Assembly (NCBI GenBank): GCA_047615875.1
Contig: JBLHGU010000025.1
Coordinates: forward strand, 1-42,661
Source of the DNA: JBLHGU01 sp047615875
GTDB taxonomy: Bacteria; Pseudomonadota; Gammaproteobacteria; Arenicellales; CAJQKF01
Reading direction: 5' to 3'
Length of the DNA: 42,661 nt
Part shown: piece by piece, positions 7,472 to 16,029 of the stretch
How the letters are laid out: each line of letters begins with the position of its first letter
How positions within the stretch are numbered: position 1 is the first letter of the stretch
Notes under the pieces: generated by a model
What the model was told of the DNA's origin: nothing
What the model saw: the letters and a program-made list of their open reading frames with translations, nothing else
The model's database searches: none
Translations under genes and position numbers: made by a program

Positions 7472-9535
7472 ATGGACAAAATTTGGTTAAAGAAGTCATT
7501 GCTCAGTTTCTCCATGGCTACTATGCTGGGGTTTTCTGGTCAGTCACAGGCTGTTGTTACAGCTATTCTAGATACAGGCATTGATAGTGGCACCCTGGAA
7601 GATGTAAAAGTAGCTGGATTCGATTTCGTGGATAACGACGCCAATACGGACGATCGTTCACCAGTAGCACATGGCACATTTCAGGGTTTGATTTTTAATC
7701 AAAATGCTCCCGCTGAATTGATTATGCCGCTACGTACTTATTCCGGGGCACCAGGGACAAGTAGCAATATGTCGTTAGCCATCGGCCAAGCGGCCATGGA
7801 CTTTGCGATTGCCAACAGTGCGGTAAAAGTGATTGTAATTAACCGACTGCAGCCGATAGACCTTGGTCGGCTGCAACGGGCGACCAAAAACGATAAAGTA
7901 ATAGTGATTAATTCAGGCAATCAGGCTGCGGCCCAGGCCCAGGGGTCAGCTACTTTAATACCGGCCCTTCGTGGCAGTGGACTAATCGTTACCGGTCACG
8001 ACACTGATGGGACCATATCGGAAACCAGTAATAGAATTGGCACAGCTTTCGCGAGTCATGGAATTGCCGCCCTGTTTTCTGCCACCAACCTGGGTACCAG
8101 TGTCCGAGGAAGTTCATTTGCTATGGCTAGAGTTGCCGCCGCCGCCGCCATTGTGAAATCTCGGAGTCCTTTTTTAACCCCGAAGCAGGTTGTGGATATT
8201 CTGAAGCGGAGCGCTACTGACGCTGGTGCACCCGGTGTAGATGCGGTATTTGGCAATGGCCGTTTAAATGCAGCAGCGGCTCTGAATGCCATTGGAACCA
8301 CTAATGTTGCAGGAAAGGGTGGTGGCTCTTCTTCCAGTGGCGCTGCTGCAGGCGGGGCACTACTAGCCGGTGCTGGCTTGTTTGCTTTATTTGATCGCGG
8401 CAAAAAATTAAAGAAAACGCTAATTTTGGATGAATTCGGACGGGGTTTCTCCGTGGATATGACGAAAGCAATCACCAGGCGAGATCAGACCCCGGGTCTG
8501 GATTTAGTTATGGCGGCGCTGGATACTCGCACTGATACGTTTGTTGTTTCTCAGTCTGAAGATAGCGCGAGCTATTCCACTATTCGTCATTCCGGCGGAA
8601 TGTTTCAGCCTGTGCTTGAACTACAGACTATTGATAGTGCTGACAAGCAGGAAAACCTGGAAAATATAAGTCTGGCATTTCATAGCGTTGATCGTTCAGG
8701 CAAACGCCTGTCTTTCGGAATTAATGAAGATCAGAAATCTCATTTTGGTGCGATGTCGTTGTTGCCTTCGTCCAGTAAAGCAAGTTTTCTCAATGGTACG
8801 CTTTTGTCAGCACCGATGATGGGTTTTACGAATAAAGGTCTGAGTTCATCCATGGCCTTTAAGCCTATGGAAAATGTGCAGATAAAATTTGGATTATCCT
8901 CAACAGATGATCAGCAGCGATGGGGCCTGTCCAGCGAAAGTGCATTTTTTGAAACCAGTTATGAGACCCAACGTTGGGGTTTGAGTTTGCAATTGGGGGA
9001 GCTGGTGGAGCAAGGCAGTTTATTCGGCGGTTCGTCTGATGGCGCCTTTAGTGTGGATTCCGCATCTACGGTAACCATGGGGCTTTCTGGTAGATACCAG
9101 ATTGGGCAAAGAACTTCAATGATTGGTAGCTATCACATAGGTCTAACCGATGTAAAAGACCGTAAACAGAGTCTTTTAAGTAACTTTTCCTCAGTTAAAA
9201 CTGATAGTTACGGAGCGGGTATTGTGAGCTCAAATGTCTTTCGTCGAGGAGATCGATTGGGTGCTGCCTACTTCCAGCCAATTAGAGTAAATAGCGGTGC
9301 TGTGGATGCAACTATACCTTACGCACAAGACGATACTGGTAAAGTTTATTTTGATAACAGTCGCTACAGTCTTGTGCCCGAAGGAACCGAATCAATTGTG
9401 GAATTTTATTATGGCACTGATATGGGCAAATCCTTTGAGCTTGGCTCACACATTCTCTACCGTGACGAAGCTGGCCATAATGTTGAGGCCGATCGCGAAC
9501 GAATACTAATGTTTACTCTTAATCGTTCCTTTTAA
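7472..9535 (+). CDS. Subtilisin-like (S8) serine protease with C-terminal outer-membrane barrel-like domain
   Basis: From the ATG at 7472 the protein is 687 residues. This start is preferred over the TTG at 7400 because it follows an AAGG 7 nt away and begins a clean signal peptide (MDKIWLKKSLL to QSQA, about 1-27). The subtilase triad is D34 (ILDTGID), H67 (AHGTF) and S215 (GSSFAMARVA), with oxyanion Asn N150 (SGN). A Gly/Ser/Ala-rich segment (about 305-330) separates the protease from a C-terminal half of alternating polar and aromatic strands ending in Phe, as outer-membrane barrels do. An autotransporter-like surface protease is inferred. No inhibitor-type prodomain is seen. A strong terminator follows. 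Confidence 0.8.
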   Translation: MDKIWLKKSLLSFSMATMLGFSGQSQAVVTAILDTGIDSGTLEDVKVAGFDFVDNDANTDDRSPVAHGTFQGLIFNQNAPAELIMPLRTYSGAPGTSSNMSLAIGQAAMDFAIANSAVKVIVINRLQPIDLGRLQRATKNDKVIVINSGNQAAAQAQGSATLIPALRGSGLIVTGHDTDGTISETSNRIGTAFASHGIAALFSATNLGTSVRGSSFAMARVAAAAAIVKSRSPFLTPKQVVDILKRSATDAGAPGVDAVFGNGRLNAAAALNAIGTTNVAGKGGGSSSSGAAAGGALLAGAGLFALFDRGKKLKKTLILDEFGRGFSVDMTKAITRRDQTPGLDLVMAALDTRTDTFVVSQSEDSASYSTIRHSGGMFQPVLELQTIDSADKQENLENISLAFHSVDRSGKRLSFGINEDQKSHFGAMSLLPSSSKASFLNGTLLSAPMMGFTNKGLSSSMAFKPMENVQIKFGLSSTDDQQRWGLSSESAFFETSYETQRWGLSLQLGELVEQGSLFGGSSDGAFSVDSASTVTMGLSGRYQIGQRTSMIGSYHIGLTDVKDRKQSLLSNFSSVKTDSYGAGIVSSNVFRRGDRLGAAYFQPIRVNSGAVDATIPYAQDDTGKVYFDNSRYSLVPEGTESIVEFYYGTDMGKSFELGSHILYRDEAGHNVEADRERILMFTLNRSF

Positions 9536-9556
9536 TACGTCCAACCAGTTTCATAA

Positions 9557-9589
9557 AAAGAACAGGGGCCATTCTGGCTCCTGTTCTTT
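9557..9589 (+). terminator. Terminator of the S8 protease gene
   Basis: The sequence AAAGAACAGGGGCC, loop ATTCT, GGCTCCTGTTCTTT forms a 14-bp stem with one G-T type mismatch, 21 bp after the protease stop. The T-rich 3' arm supports intrinsic termination and separates the protease from the following operon. Confidence 0.8.
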
Positions 9590-9639
9590 ATGTTAACTCA
9601 AAATATTTTTGTAGTTACTATTCCTCTTATAACGTATGA

Positions 9640-10425
9640 GTGGCCGTGAGCCGATTTCTTATAGATAGCCATGTGCATATTTACCCATTCCATGACCTTG
9701 AATGGGCCTTAAATGCATTGTTCGATCGTCTGTCGCGCCCCGGGGTTATCGCCGTGGCTTGTCTTACCGAGCGATTTGACTGCGATTTGTTTTATGAAAT
9801 TTCAGAAGACGAAAGCAAATTGCAGGACAGCAGTTTTAGTATCAGTCAACGACCAGGGCCTCGTTGTCTACTTATAGAATCTAGTAAACACAACGGGAGA
9901 ATGTATTTGATAGCCGGGCAACAAATTGTTACTGGCGAAAATCTTGAGATTCTTGGTCTGAATATTGCAGAACGGATTCCCGATTCTCTGTCGGCTGGGG
10001 AAACAATTGATAGAGTGCTAAGGGCAGGCGGTACGCCGGTAGTAGCATGGGGATTTGGTAAGTGGTTATTTTCTCGAAGCAGGATTGTTCGTGCTTTACT
10101 GGAGCAGTTTGACCCTTGCCAACTGGTTTTAGGCGACACCAGTATGCGACCGATTGGCTGGCTTACGCCGTTATTATTTCGAGTCGCGAGGCGCAAGGGT
10201 TTCCGCATTTTGCATGGTTCAGACCCCCTACCGCATTCTGGGGAAGAAAAGCAGGCTGGCTCATATTGTAGCGATGTAATTGCTGACACCGAAGATCCAC
10301 AGAAACTGATTGAAATGTTTCTCCTGGATCCTGCTGTACACATTAAATCATTCGGTCGACGTGGGCTTCCCTGGCAGGTTGCCCGACGTTTGCTAAGCCA
10401 TAGTCGCAATCAAGCATCTGGCTAA
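9640..10425 (+). CDS. PHP-like metal-dependent hydrolase
   Basis: The 261-residue protein begins with FLIDSHVHIYP, a D-x-H-x-H type metal-binding entry as in PHP and amidohydrolase TIM-barrel enzymes (H11 and H13). Further candidate ligands are the Glu in GLNIAERIP, the Asp in VLGDTSMRP, and HGSDPLP near the end, where PHP-type proteins often have an H or D ligand. There is no signal peptide, so it should be cytoplasmic. The start is GTG at 9640 or 9646; no ATG is in frame nearby. It is the first gene of a tight operon with a flippase-like gene, an acyltransferase and a large membrane protein. A phosphoesterase role on a glycan precursor is possible but unproven. Confidence 0.65.
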   Translation: MAVSRFLIDSHVHIYPFHDLEWALNALFDRLSRPGVIAVACLTERFDCDLFYEISEDESKLQDSSFSISQRPGPRCLLIESSKHNGRMYLIAGQQIVTGENLEILGLNIAERIPDSLSAGETIDRVLRAGGTPVVAWGFGKWLFSRSRIVRALLEQFDPCQLVLGDTSMRPIGWLTPLLFRVARRKGFRILHGSDPLPHSGEEKQAGSYCSDVIADTEDPQKLIEMFLLDPAVHIKSFGRRGLPWQVARRLLSHSRNQASG

Positions 10426-10441
10426 TTCAATAAAATAAATC

Positions 10442-11398
10442 ATGCTGCGAATTTCACCTGGCTTTCTGCTCAAGCTGCTAATAACTACCGCGTTACTTTT
10501 TCTTGTGGTTTGGAAAACCGGGTTGCTTGAGGCGGCGGGACGACAACAATTTTTTGCAGTGTTGGTGAATGTTGATACATCCTATCTCGTGTTATCCATT
10601 CTAGCAGGTGCTGCACTTAATTTGATCAGTTCATGGAAGTGGTGGTGGCTGTTACGAAAACGTGGCGTAGAGCAAGCTTTCTGGCGTCTGGTTGGCCTCT
10701 ATTATGTCGGTCGATTTTACAATATGTTTTTACCAACCAGTGTCGGAGGGGATGTCGTGAGGGTATATGGGCTAGGTCGGTTCACGGGAAAACACATGGA
10801 AGCAGCGGCCTCTGTTATCGTTGATCGACTGTCAGGCTTTTTAATGTTGTTGGCGATGGCCTGTGGCGTCCTAATGCTGGGTCTAAGCAAAATTGATAGC
10901 CAATTGGTATATGTGGGTATTTTTTCTTCGCTGGCAGGAGGACTTATAATCTGGTGGGTTCTTGTCAGCCAAATAGCCCATGATTTGTTGCAACGTCTAT
11001 TCGGTAGACTAAAATTGGTCAGCAAGCTTTTAACACAACTGGGTGAGCTGAGAACTACATTGGCAGGATACAATACCCGATCCATTTTGTTAATAGCGAT
11101 GGGGCTGTCGTTATTATTTTATCTAGTGGCGATTCTAAATGTGTATGTCACGGCCAGGGCATTTAGTGAGGAGCTCTTAATTGAAGATATTGCAACTTCT
11201 GTGCCTATTATCATGGTAATTATGAACCTGCCTATTTCTATCGGCGGAATTGGTTTGATGGAATCCGCTTACACTTTTGTTTTTGAAATGCTCGGAATTG
11301 GATTGACTATTGGTCTTTCTACCGCGATTCTAATGCGAATTAAAACTATCATCGATGCATTGATCGGTGGTGGTCTGCATTTTCTGTTGAAGCTATGA
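10442..11398 (+). CDS. UPF0104/lysylphosphatidylglycerol synthase-like membrane protein (flippase-like)
   Basis: The 318-residue protein has about eight hydrophobic segments and two hallmark motifs: SSWKWWWLLR at 63-72 and NMFLPTSVGGDVVR at 94-107, followed by VDRLSGF. These mark the UPF0104/AglD-like group related to the membrane half of MprF. Relatives are proposed to move lipid-linked substrates across the inner membrane or to help do so. Its stop overlaps the start of the acyltransferase by 4 nt (ATGA), so the genes are translationally coupled. The neighbours point to handling of a lipid-linked glycan. There is no lysyl-transferase domain, so MprF function is excluded. Confidence 0.82.
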   Translation: MLRISPGFLLKLLITTALLFLVVWKTGLLEAAGRQQFFAVLVNVDTSYLVLSILAGAALNLISSWKWWWLLRKRGVEQAFWRLVGLYYVGRFYNMFLPTSVGGDVVRVYGLGRFTGKHMEAAASVIVDRLSGFLMLLAMACGVLMLGLSKIDSQLVYVGIFSSLAGGLIIWWVLVSQIAHDLLQRLFGRLKLVSKLLTQLGELRTTLAGYNTRSILLIAMGLSLLFYLVAILNVYVTARAFSEELLIEDIATSVPIIMVIMNLPISIGGIGLMESAYTFVFEMLGIGLTIGLSTAILMRIKTIIDALIGGGLHFLLKL

Positions 11399-12144
11399 CC
11401 GAAAGGCTCAATCAATTTAAGCTCAAAGAAATCGTCCGAGACGACTCCCGTTCTGCGCTACAAAAATATCGAGATTTGTTCACAGGTAACAAAGGCTGGC
11501 CAGGCTTTATATACTTTGAGTTTTCCACTCTGATCGCCAGTCATATTCCGGGTGCACTTGGCCTGGCATTGAGGAAGTTATTTTATCCCCGGTTATTTCG
11601 TTCCTGCGAGTCAGGTGTTGTATTTGGACATCATTTGGGGCTACGTCGACCAGGATCAATGTTTATCGGAAAAAACTGTGTGATTGATGACTATGTATTG
11701 TTGTCCAGCCGGGGTGACGCAGGTCGAATTGAATTGAAACCTAATGTTTTTATTGGTCAGTTCTCGCAAATACGCGCCCGGGATGGCTGTATTGAAATCG
11801 CCGAGGATGCCAATATAAGTACCTTTTGTCATATAGGCACCGCGGCAAAAATCACGATTGGTAAGAATTGCTTATTTGGCTCAGGTTGTTATATCGGAGG
11901 ACTTTCCCATGGTACCAGTAATCTAGATGTGGCCATAATCGACCAGCCCCTGGATGAGCCAAAAGGAGTTGTCATTGAGGAAAACGTCTGGTTAGGGGCC
12001 CATGTTATCGTCAATGATGGTGTCACGATTGGTCAGGGGTCTGTGGTAGGAGCGGGTTCTGTTGTGACTAAAGATATTCCAGCAGGCACTGTTAATGCAG
12101 GCGTACCGGCAAGAGTTTTACGTGAACGAAGTGCTGGATCGTAG
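11395..12144 (+). CDS. Hexapeptide-repeat (LbetaH) acyltransferase
   Basis: The 249-residue protein has an N-terminal helical region (1-75) followed by hexapeptide repeats of the left-handed beta-helix type, such as IGKNCVIDDYVLLSS, IGKNCLFGSG and IGQGSVVGAGSVVTKD. The usual family ending PAGTVNAGVPARVL is present. A histidine in LSHGTSN is a candidate catalytic base. Such enzymes are trimers that transfer acetyl or similar groups from acyl-CoA to sugars. It overlaps the UPF0104 gene by 4 nt, and the next gene starts 7 nt after its stop. O- or N-acetylation of the glycan made by this cluster is the simplest role. Confidence 0.85.
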   Translation: MTERLNQFKLKEIVRDDSRSALQKYRDLFTGNKGWPGFIYFEFSTLIASHIPGALGLALRKLFYPRLFRSCESGVVFGHHLGLRRPGSMFIGKNCVIDDYVLLSSRGDAGRIELKPNVFIGQFSQIRARDGCIEIAEDANISTFCHIGTAAKITIGKNCLFGSGCYIGGLSHGTSNLDVAIIDQPLDEPKGVVIEENVWLGAHVIVNDGVTIGQGSVVGAGSVVTKDIPAGTVNAGVPARVLRERSAGS

Positions 12145-12151
12145 TCTCTCA

Positions 12152-14017
12152 ATGAGTCCAGACCCACGAGGGTATTTGTCCCTTCTGGTCAATCGACACT
12201 GGTTATTTATAATTTATTTGTTTGTCGGTTTATGGTCAGTATGGTTTTTAAGTAGTCAAACTTTTGTATCGCTGAATATAAAGGTTAATGCTACTAGCGA
12301 GTTTCGCCTTTACTGGGCCGAAGACGGACAGAGTTATTCGGAGTCGAGGTCTCGCGCTATTAAAGTCTATCCGCGAAAGCGACATTATTTAATGTGGATT
12401 GACGATGTTGATCAGATCCGAAATTTACGCATCGATCCGACGAATCGGCCAGGTGTCAAAATAACCATAAGTGATCTGTCACTGTATGCACTTGGTCACA
12501 ATCGCATCAATCTTTTTGATGGCGATTATCCGAATTCAGTGGAGATTAAAAATCAGTTAAAAGGGATGTCCACGAAAAGTCGGAGCATTTCTCTTAAGAG
12601 CACCGGAGGTGACGCACAACTTGAATGGAAACTGCCGCAGCTAAATACGAACGGCGGGAATGCTGTTGAAATAGTTTTGTGGTTGGTAATTATGGTAGTG
12701 ATTGGTTTGCTTTCCCGTCGTGTTTTGCCCGATTTGATGAAAGATCAAAGCTATGTCGTGTATGCATTAATTATTGTGCTGACATCTGTTGTTGTAATGT
12801 CGAGTGTAAGTAACCGAAATGTACATCCGGACGAATATGTGCATATCAGGGCTGCCCAATTTTATTCGAAGCATTTGCTGCCGGTTAAAGCGTGTGAGGA
12901 GTCGAGTCGATTTACTTATAGTGTTTATGGCGCTTCACGGCTAAATAGTAATGAAATCTATTACTATTTAGCCGGTCGATTGTTGCGGCTAATGCAACCA
13001 ATTCCTGGGCAAGATTTTTTCAAGCTGAGAGCTTTAAACGTTGGCATGCTACTTTTACTAGTAATCCTTGCCATTAAAGTCTCTACATTTCGATGGTTTG
13101 TACTGCCATTGTTGTTTTCTCCGCAGTTGTGGTACGCCTTCAGCTACGTAAATTCAGAAGCTATGGGGATTACCGTTGCCACTCTGGCCGCATGGATGGC
13201 TTTTGGCGGTGGGCTTAAAAAGCTATTCGAAACCGAGAAAGTGCCCTGGAAAACAGTTTTGATGCTTGGTGTACTATGCGGTTTGCTCTTGTTACAGAAG
13301 CAAACATTTTATTTTGTATTAGCATTTGCTGGCATGACAGCTGCGCTGTGGATAATTTTCTCTCGTCAATGGAACTATATAGCGTTCGGAGCACAAAGAC
13401 TCTTGCCGCTTATCTTAGTTGCATTATGTATTTGGGGCGGAGTAGAGCTAATTCATCAGTCCATCAATGATTTTGAACGCAAGGAACAAGTCGCTGACTG
13501 TGTTCGTGAGTTGGCAAGAAAAGCTTATAACCCAGATACACCATTAGCGCAGACTAGCGGTAGTTTATACTGGAAAGCGAAAGGTCGACCCTTTAGTGAT
13601 TTGATTGAAGCCAAATGGGGAACCCGGGTCTTCAGTTCGGCTTTTGGTTATTACGGTTATCTATATGTGCCCGGAAGCGTGGCATTTTATACGGCAATTA
13701 AAGTGGCGCTTGGCGGCTTGTTTGGGCTGTTATTCTGGGTAACTTTACGAAATGGTACAGTACTAGCTCGAGCAGGACTGGTGTCAATGCTGATATGCTT
13801 CTGCGGATTGGTTGGTGCAACAATGTGGAATTCCTGGAGTATGGATTTTCAGCCTCAGGGGCGGTATTTCTTTTCGTTGGCTACAATGTTGGGGGTTTTG
13901 CTGTATCTCTTGCGTGACCATTTACCCAAAAAACCATTTTTCATCATTTCCTTGCTTTTAACCATGTTATCGACATTTTCCTTTGTCTTTGTAGGTATTC
14001 TCGAAGTTGTAAAATAG
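12152..14017 (+). CDS. Large polytopic membrane protein, DUF2142-like putative glycosyltransferase
   Basis: I start the gene at ATG 12152 (621 residues), 7 nt after the acyltransferase stop. The in-frame ATG at 12095 would overlap that gene by 50 bp. A first membrane helix (about 13-35) is followed by an extracytoplasmic beta-rich domain containing LRIDPTNRPG at 92-101, a motif seen in several cell-surface glycosyltransferases. About ten more helices come after it. The first loop of that block holds HPDEYVH (225-231), comparable to the PDE-x-x-H motif of DUF2142 and GT-C enzymes with an acidic catalytic pair. It probably uses a lipid-linked sugar on the periplasmic face. The specificity is unknown. 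Confidence 0.7.
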   Translation: MSPDPRGYLSLLVNRHWLFIIYLFVGLWSVWFLSSQTFVSLNIKVNATSEFRLYWAEDGQSYSESRSRAIKVYPRKRHYLMWIDDVDQIRNLRIDPTNRPGVKITISDLSLYALGHNRINLFDGDYPNSVEIKNQLKGMSTKSRSISLKSTGGDAQLEWKLPQLNTNGGNAVEIVLWLVIMVVIGLLSRRVLPDLMKDQSYVVYALIIVLTSVVVMSSVSNRNVHPDEYVHIRAAQFYSKHLLPVKACEESSRFTYSVYGASRLNSNEIYYYLAGRLLRLMQPIPGQDFFKLRALNVGMLLLLVILAIKVSTFRWFVLPLLFSPQLWYAFSYVNSEAMGITVATLAAWMAFGGGLKKLFETEKVPWKTVLMLGVLCGLLLLQKQTFYFVLAFAGMTAALWIIFSRQWNYIAFGAQRLLPLILVALCIWGGVELIHQSINDFERKEQVADCVRELARKAYNPDTPLAQTSGSLYWKAKGRPFSDLIEAKWGTRVFSSAFGYYGYLYVPGSVAFYTAIKVALGGLFGLLFWVTLRNGTVLARAGLVSMLICFCGLVGATMWNSWSMDFQPQGRYFFSLATMLGVLLYLLRDHLPKKPFFIISLLLTMLSTFSFVFVGILEVVK

Positions 14018-14085
14018 TATCCGAGTTATTCTATATAAAAATTAATATATAATCTTAGATTGAATATTTTAGAGTGATTTGACGA

Positions 14086-14670
14086 ATGGACTATAGAGTA
14101 GTGAATAGTTGTTTGAGAATTTTAGGAGCTCTTGTTCTAAATCAAATAAGGTACGAGAAAGTTGTGGTGCTAACAGTGTGCGCATTGCTGGCCGGTTGTG
14201 GTGGAGATAGCGGAAGTAGTTCGAGCGGTGGCGGCTCGTCTCAGTCTAGCGTAGCAAATGATTCGGCAACTGAAACAGCAGCGTCACCAGGTTTAACTGG
14301 ACCGATTGACACTCCCACCCTTGCTCCGGTTCCAGCGGTTACAACGCCCCGAGTCGGTCCGAATTTGGCTGGTACTACCTGGGTCGGCTACTTTAAAGAC
14401 CGAAAAGATGCCTATGAACCGGTAACAGCCAGCATTACTCATGAAGGCGATTTAGTTATTATTCGGACCTCAAAGGCTAGTGGTGTTGCTCGTGTGTTAT
14501 CTGGGCGAATCACGTCCCGTGGCAATATGCTTCTTTTCGACACATTTGATAGAGAAGATTGGACAACGCTTTTTGGTGCTGCCTCAACTAACTCCATTAA
14601 TCTTGCAGACTATGTAAAAGTGGGCAGTGAAAGGGTTAATACCAACATCCTTATTTTGAAACGCCAATAA
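14086..14670 (+). CDS. Putative lipoprotein, low-complexity spacer and small C-terminal domain
   Basis: The product is 194 residues. A hydrophobic stretch (KVVVLTVCALLAGC) ends in lipobox LAGC with C38, then a Gly/Ser run and a Thr/Pro/Ala-rich spacer to about residue 95. A compact domain (about 96-194) starts with LAGTTWVGYFKD and looks like a small beta fold. I do not recognise a family. The leader from ATG 14086 is long for a lipoprotein, so a downstream non-ATG start such as the GTG at 14164 is possible. The gene follows the membrane-protein operon by about 70 bp of A/T-rich DNA that may hold its own promoter, and it converges on the FrhB-like gene. Confidence 0.65.
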   Translation: MDYRVVNSCLRILGALVLNQIRYEKVVVLTVCALLAGCGGDSGSSSSGGGSSQSSVANDSATETAASPGLTGPIDTPTLAPVPAVTTPRVGPNLAGTTWVGYFKDRKDAYEPVTASITHEGDLVIIRTSKASGVARVLSGRITSRGNMLLFDTFDREDWTTLFGAASTNSINLADYVKVGSERVNTNILILKRQ

Positions 14671-14686
14671 CGCTGTGATCGAATTG

Positions 14687-16021
14687 CTAGCTTGCTTTCC
14701 GATACTTGCGATTTTTGAGGAATAATCGAAGCTTTATTAGTGGAACTGCTGCGCCCGATGTCAAAAATTTGATAAGTGGGTAGCGGATAGCTCTGAATTT
14801 GCCAAGCCATAAGAGCGAAGATACCACTCTCTCCGTTAATCGTTCCTTTGTCGTAGACTGGGGAGTATTCAAACCATAGTTGGGTACTGAGATCCCTTTG
14901 CGAAACCACCTTGCTAAACGAAGTGGTGCATTCATGCCCTTTCGCTGGGTCTGTTGTCGATGAGTCAAATAAGCCGGGTCATCGCCCAAATTAGTAGCTA
15001 TTAGCGTTCCACGTTGGATAGCGTTGTTTAGAATTTTTCTACCATTTTCATTTCGGATCAAAATTCTGGAGTGCCAGGGAAACTTGTAGTTACCCTGCTT
15101 ATCTCTCGTCCAGGCATCGCTCACTGAAAGATCTGAAAATAACCCTGAACCATCCACGCAGGTTTGGCAGCGCGTGGGCATATATAGCCCGACGAAATAA
15201 TTGTAGGCGCCATCTTTATAGTTTGAATAGTGTAAATCACGAACTTCACCCTGTCTCATAATGGCGCGCATTTTCCCTGGCCATTCACCACCGCGAAACT
15301 GGAAATCTTTTATCTCAGTTTTGTCTATGCCTTTGGTTTCGAGTAATTCCGGAACGACAAAAGGCTCTAGCGCGCCTCCGCAAAATAACCCAATAACAAA
15401 GGGGATTTGTTTCTTAAGCTCAGCATCCTGTTGCAATGCAAATCGCAGTCCATGAACCTGACAGGGTAGCGCGGCTACCGCGTATTTCCCACCTTCCTGG
15501 CGTATTTGTTGTAATACCAGATTGTAGGGAATCACTGTATAACGAGAACCCTGACTTTGCAGTAGATCCTCTCGATTGCGGGCAATAAAAGGCTCACCTA
15601 ACCAGGGTTTGTCCGCACGCATTCGAGTTACAACGCAGCCATCAACATCGCCATGTTTTAACAGATCATATAGTAGTGCGGTAACAACACCACCACCCGC
15701 ACCACCGTAGCGCATTGGCTCTTCGCTAGCGTAGGCTACATGTACCTCTTCCACACGTCCGTCAAAACTTTCTGGCGGTTTCGGATCAGCAAAACTTAAT
15801 TCACCAAGTCTGGAAAAATCTACTGACTGACCCGGACACACCTCATTGCATTTACCGCACTCGGTGCACAGATCTTCATTAATCACCGGATAATAGTCTT
15901 CCCCCAGGCTTAGAGCTTTTTCTGGGCAAATTCCCACACAGGTTCCACTGCGAGTACAAAGCTCTGGATGGCTAAATACTATGGAAAGCCGGTCTGGGTC
16001 CACACGGACAAGCTTCTGCAC
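14687..16021 (-). CDS. FrhB/FdhB-like (coenzyme F420 hydrogenase beta family) iron-sulfur protein
   Basis: The 444-residue protein has an N-terminal 2[4Fe-4S]-type ferredoxin region followed by FrhB/FdhB N- and C-terminal domains (about 85-360; GGGVVTALL, AALPCQVHGL, LFCGG, CQTCVDGSGLFSDLSVSDAW). The second cluster motif is intact (C52, C55, C58, C62). In the first motif the ligands are C22, C28 and C32, while the second cysteine position is S25, so this cluster may be [3Fe-4S] or absent. Relatives without F420 occur in bacterial exopolysaccharide loci, often near pyruvyl transferases, with unknown redox substrates. The C-terminal 80 residues are basic. It ends the surface locus and lies 9 bp after the rhlB stop, in the same direction. 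Confidence 0.8.
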   Translation of the reverse strand: MQKLVRVDPDRLSIVFSHPELCTRSGTCVGICPEKALSLGEDYYPVINEDLCTECGKCNEVCPGQSVDFSRLGELSFADPKPPESFDGRVEEVHVAYASEEPMRYGGAGGGVVTALLYDLLKHGDVDGCVVTRMRADKPWLGEPFIARNREDLLQSQGSRYTVIPYNLVLQQIRQEGGKYAVAALPCQVHGLRFALQQDAELKKQIPFVIGLFCGGALEPFVVPELLETKGIDKTEIKDFQFRGGEWPGKMRAIMRQGEVRDLHYSNYKDGAYNYFVGLYMPTRCQTCVDGSGLFSDLSVSDAWTRDKQGNYKFPWHSRILIRNENGRKILNNAIQRGTLIATNLGDDPAYLTHRQQTQRKGMNAPLRLARWFRKGISVPNYGLNTPQSTTKERLTERVVSSLLWLGKFRAIRYPLIKFLTSGAAVPLIKLRLFLKNRKYRKAS

Positions 16022-16029
16022 GAACGATT

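Noticed and set aside
8056..8475. A 139-codon open frame on the minus strand
   Set aside because: It is antisense to the alanine/glycine-rich linker of the subtilase gene and explained by its base composition.
9846..10409. A 187-codon open frame on the minus strand
   Set aside because: It lies wholly inside the PHP-like gene on the other strand and its product has no recognisable motif.
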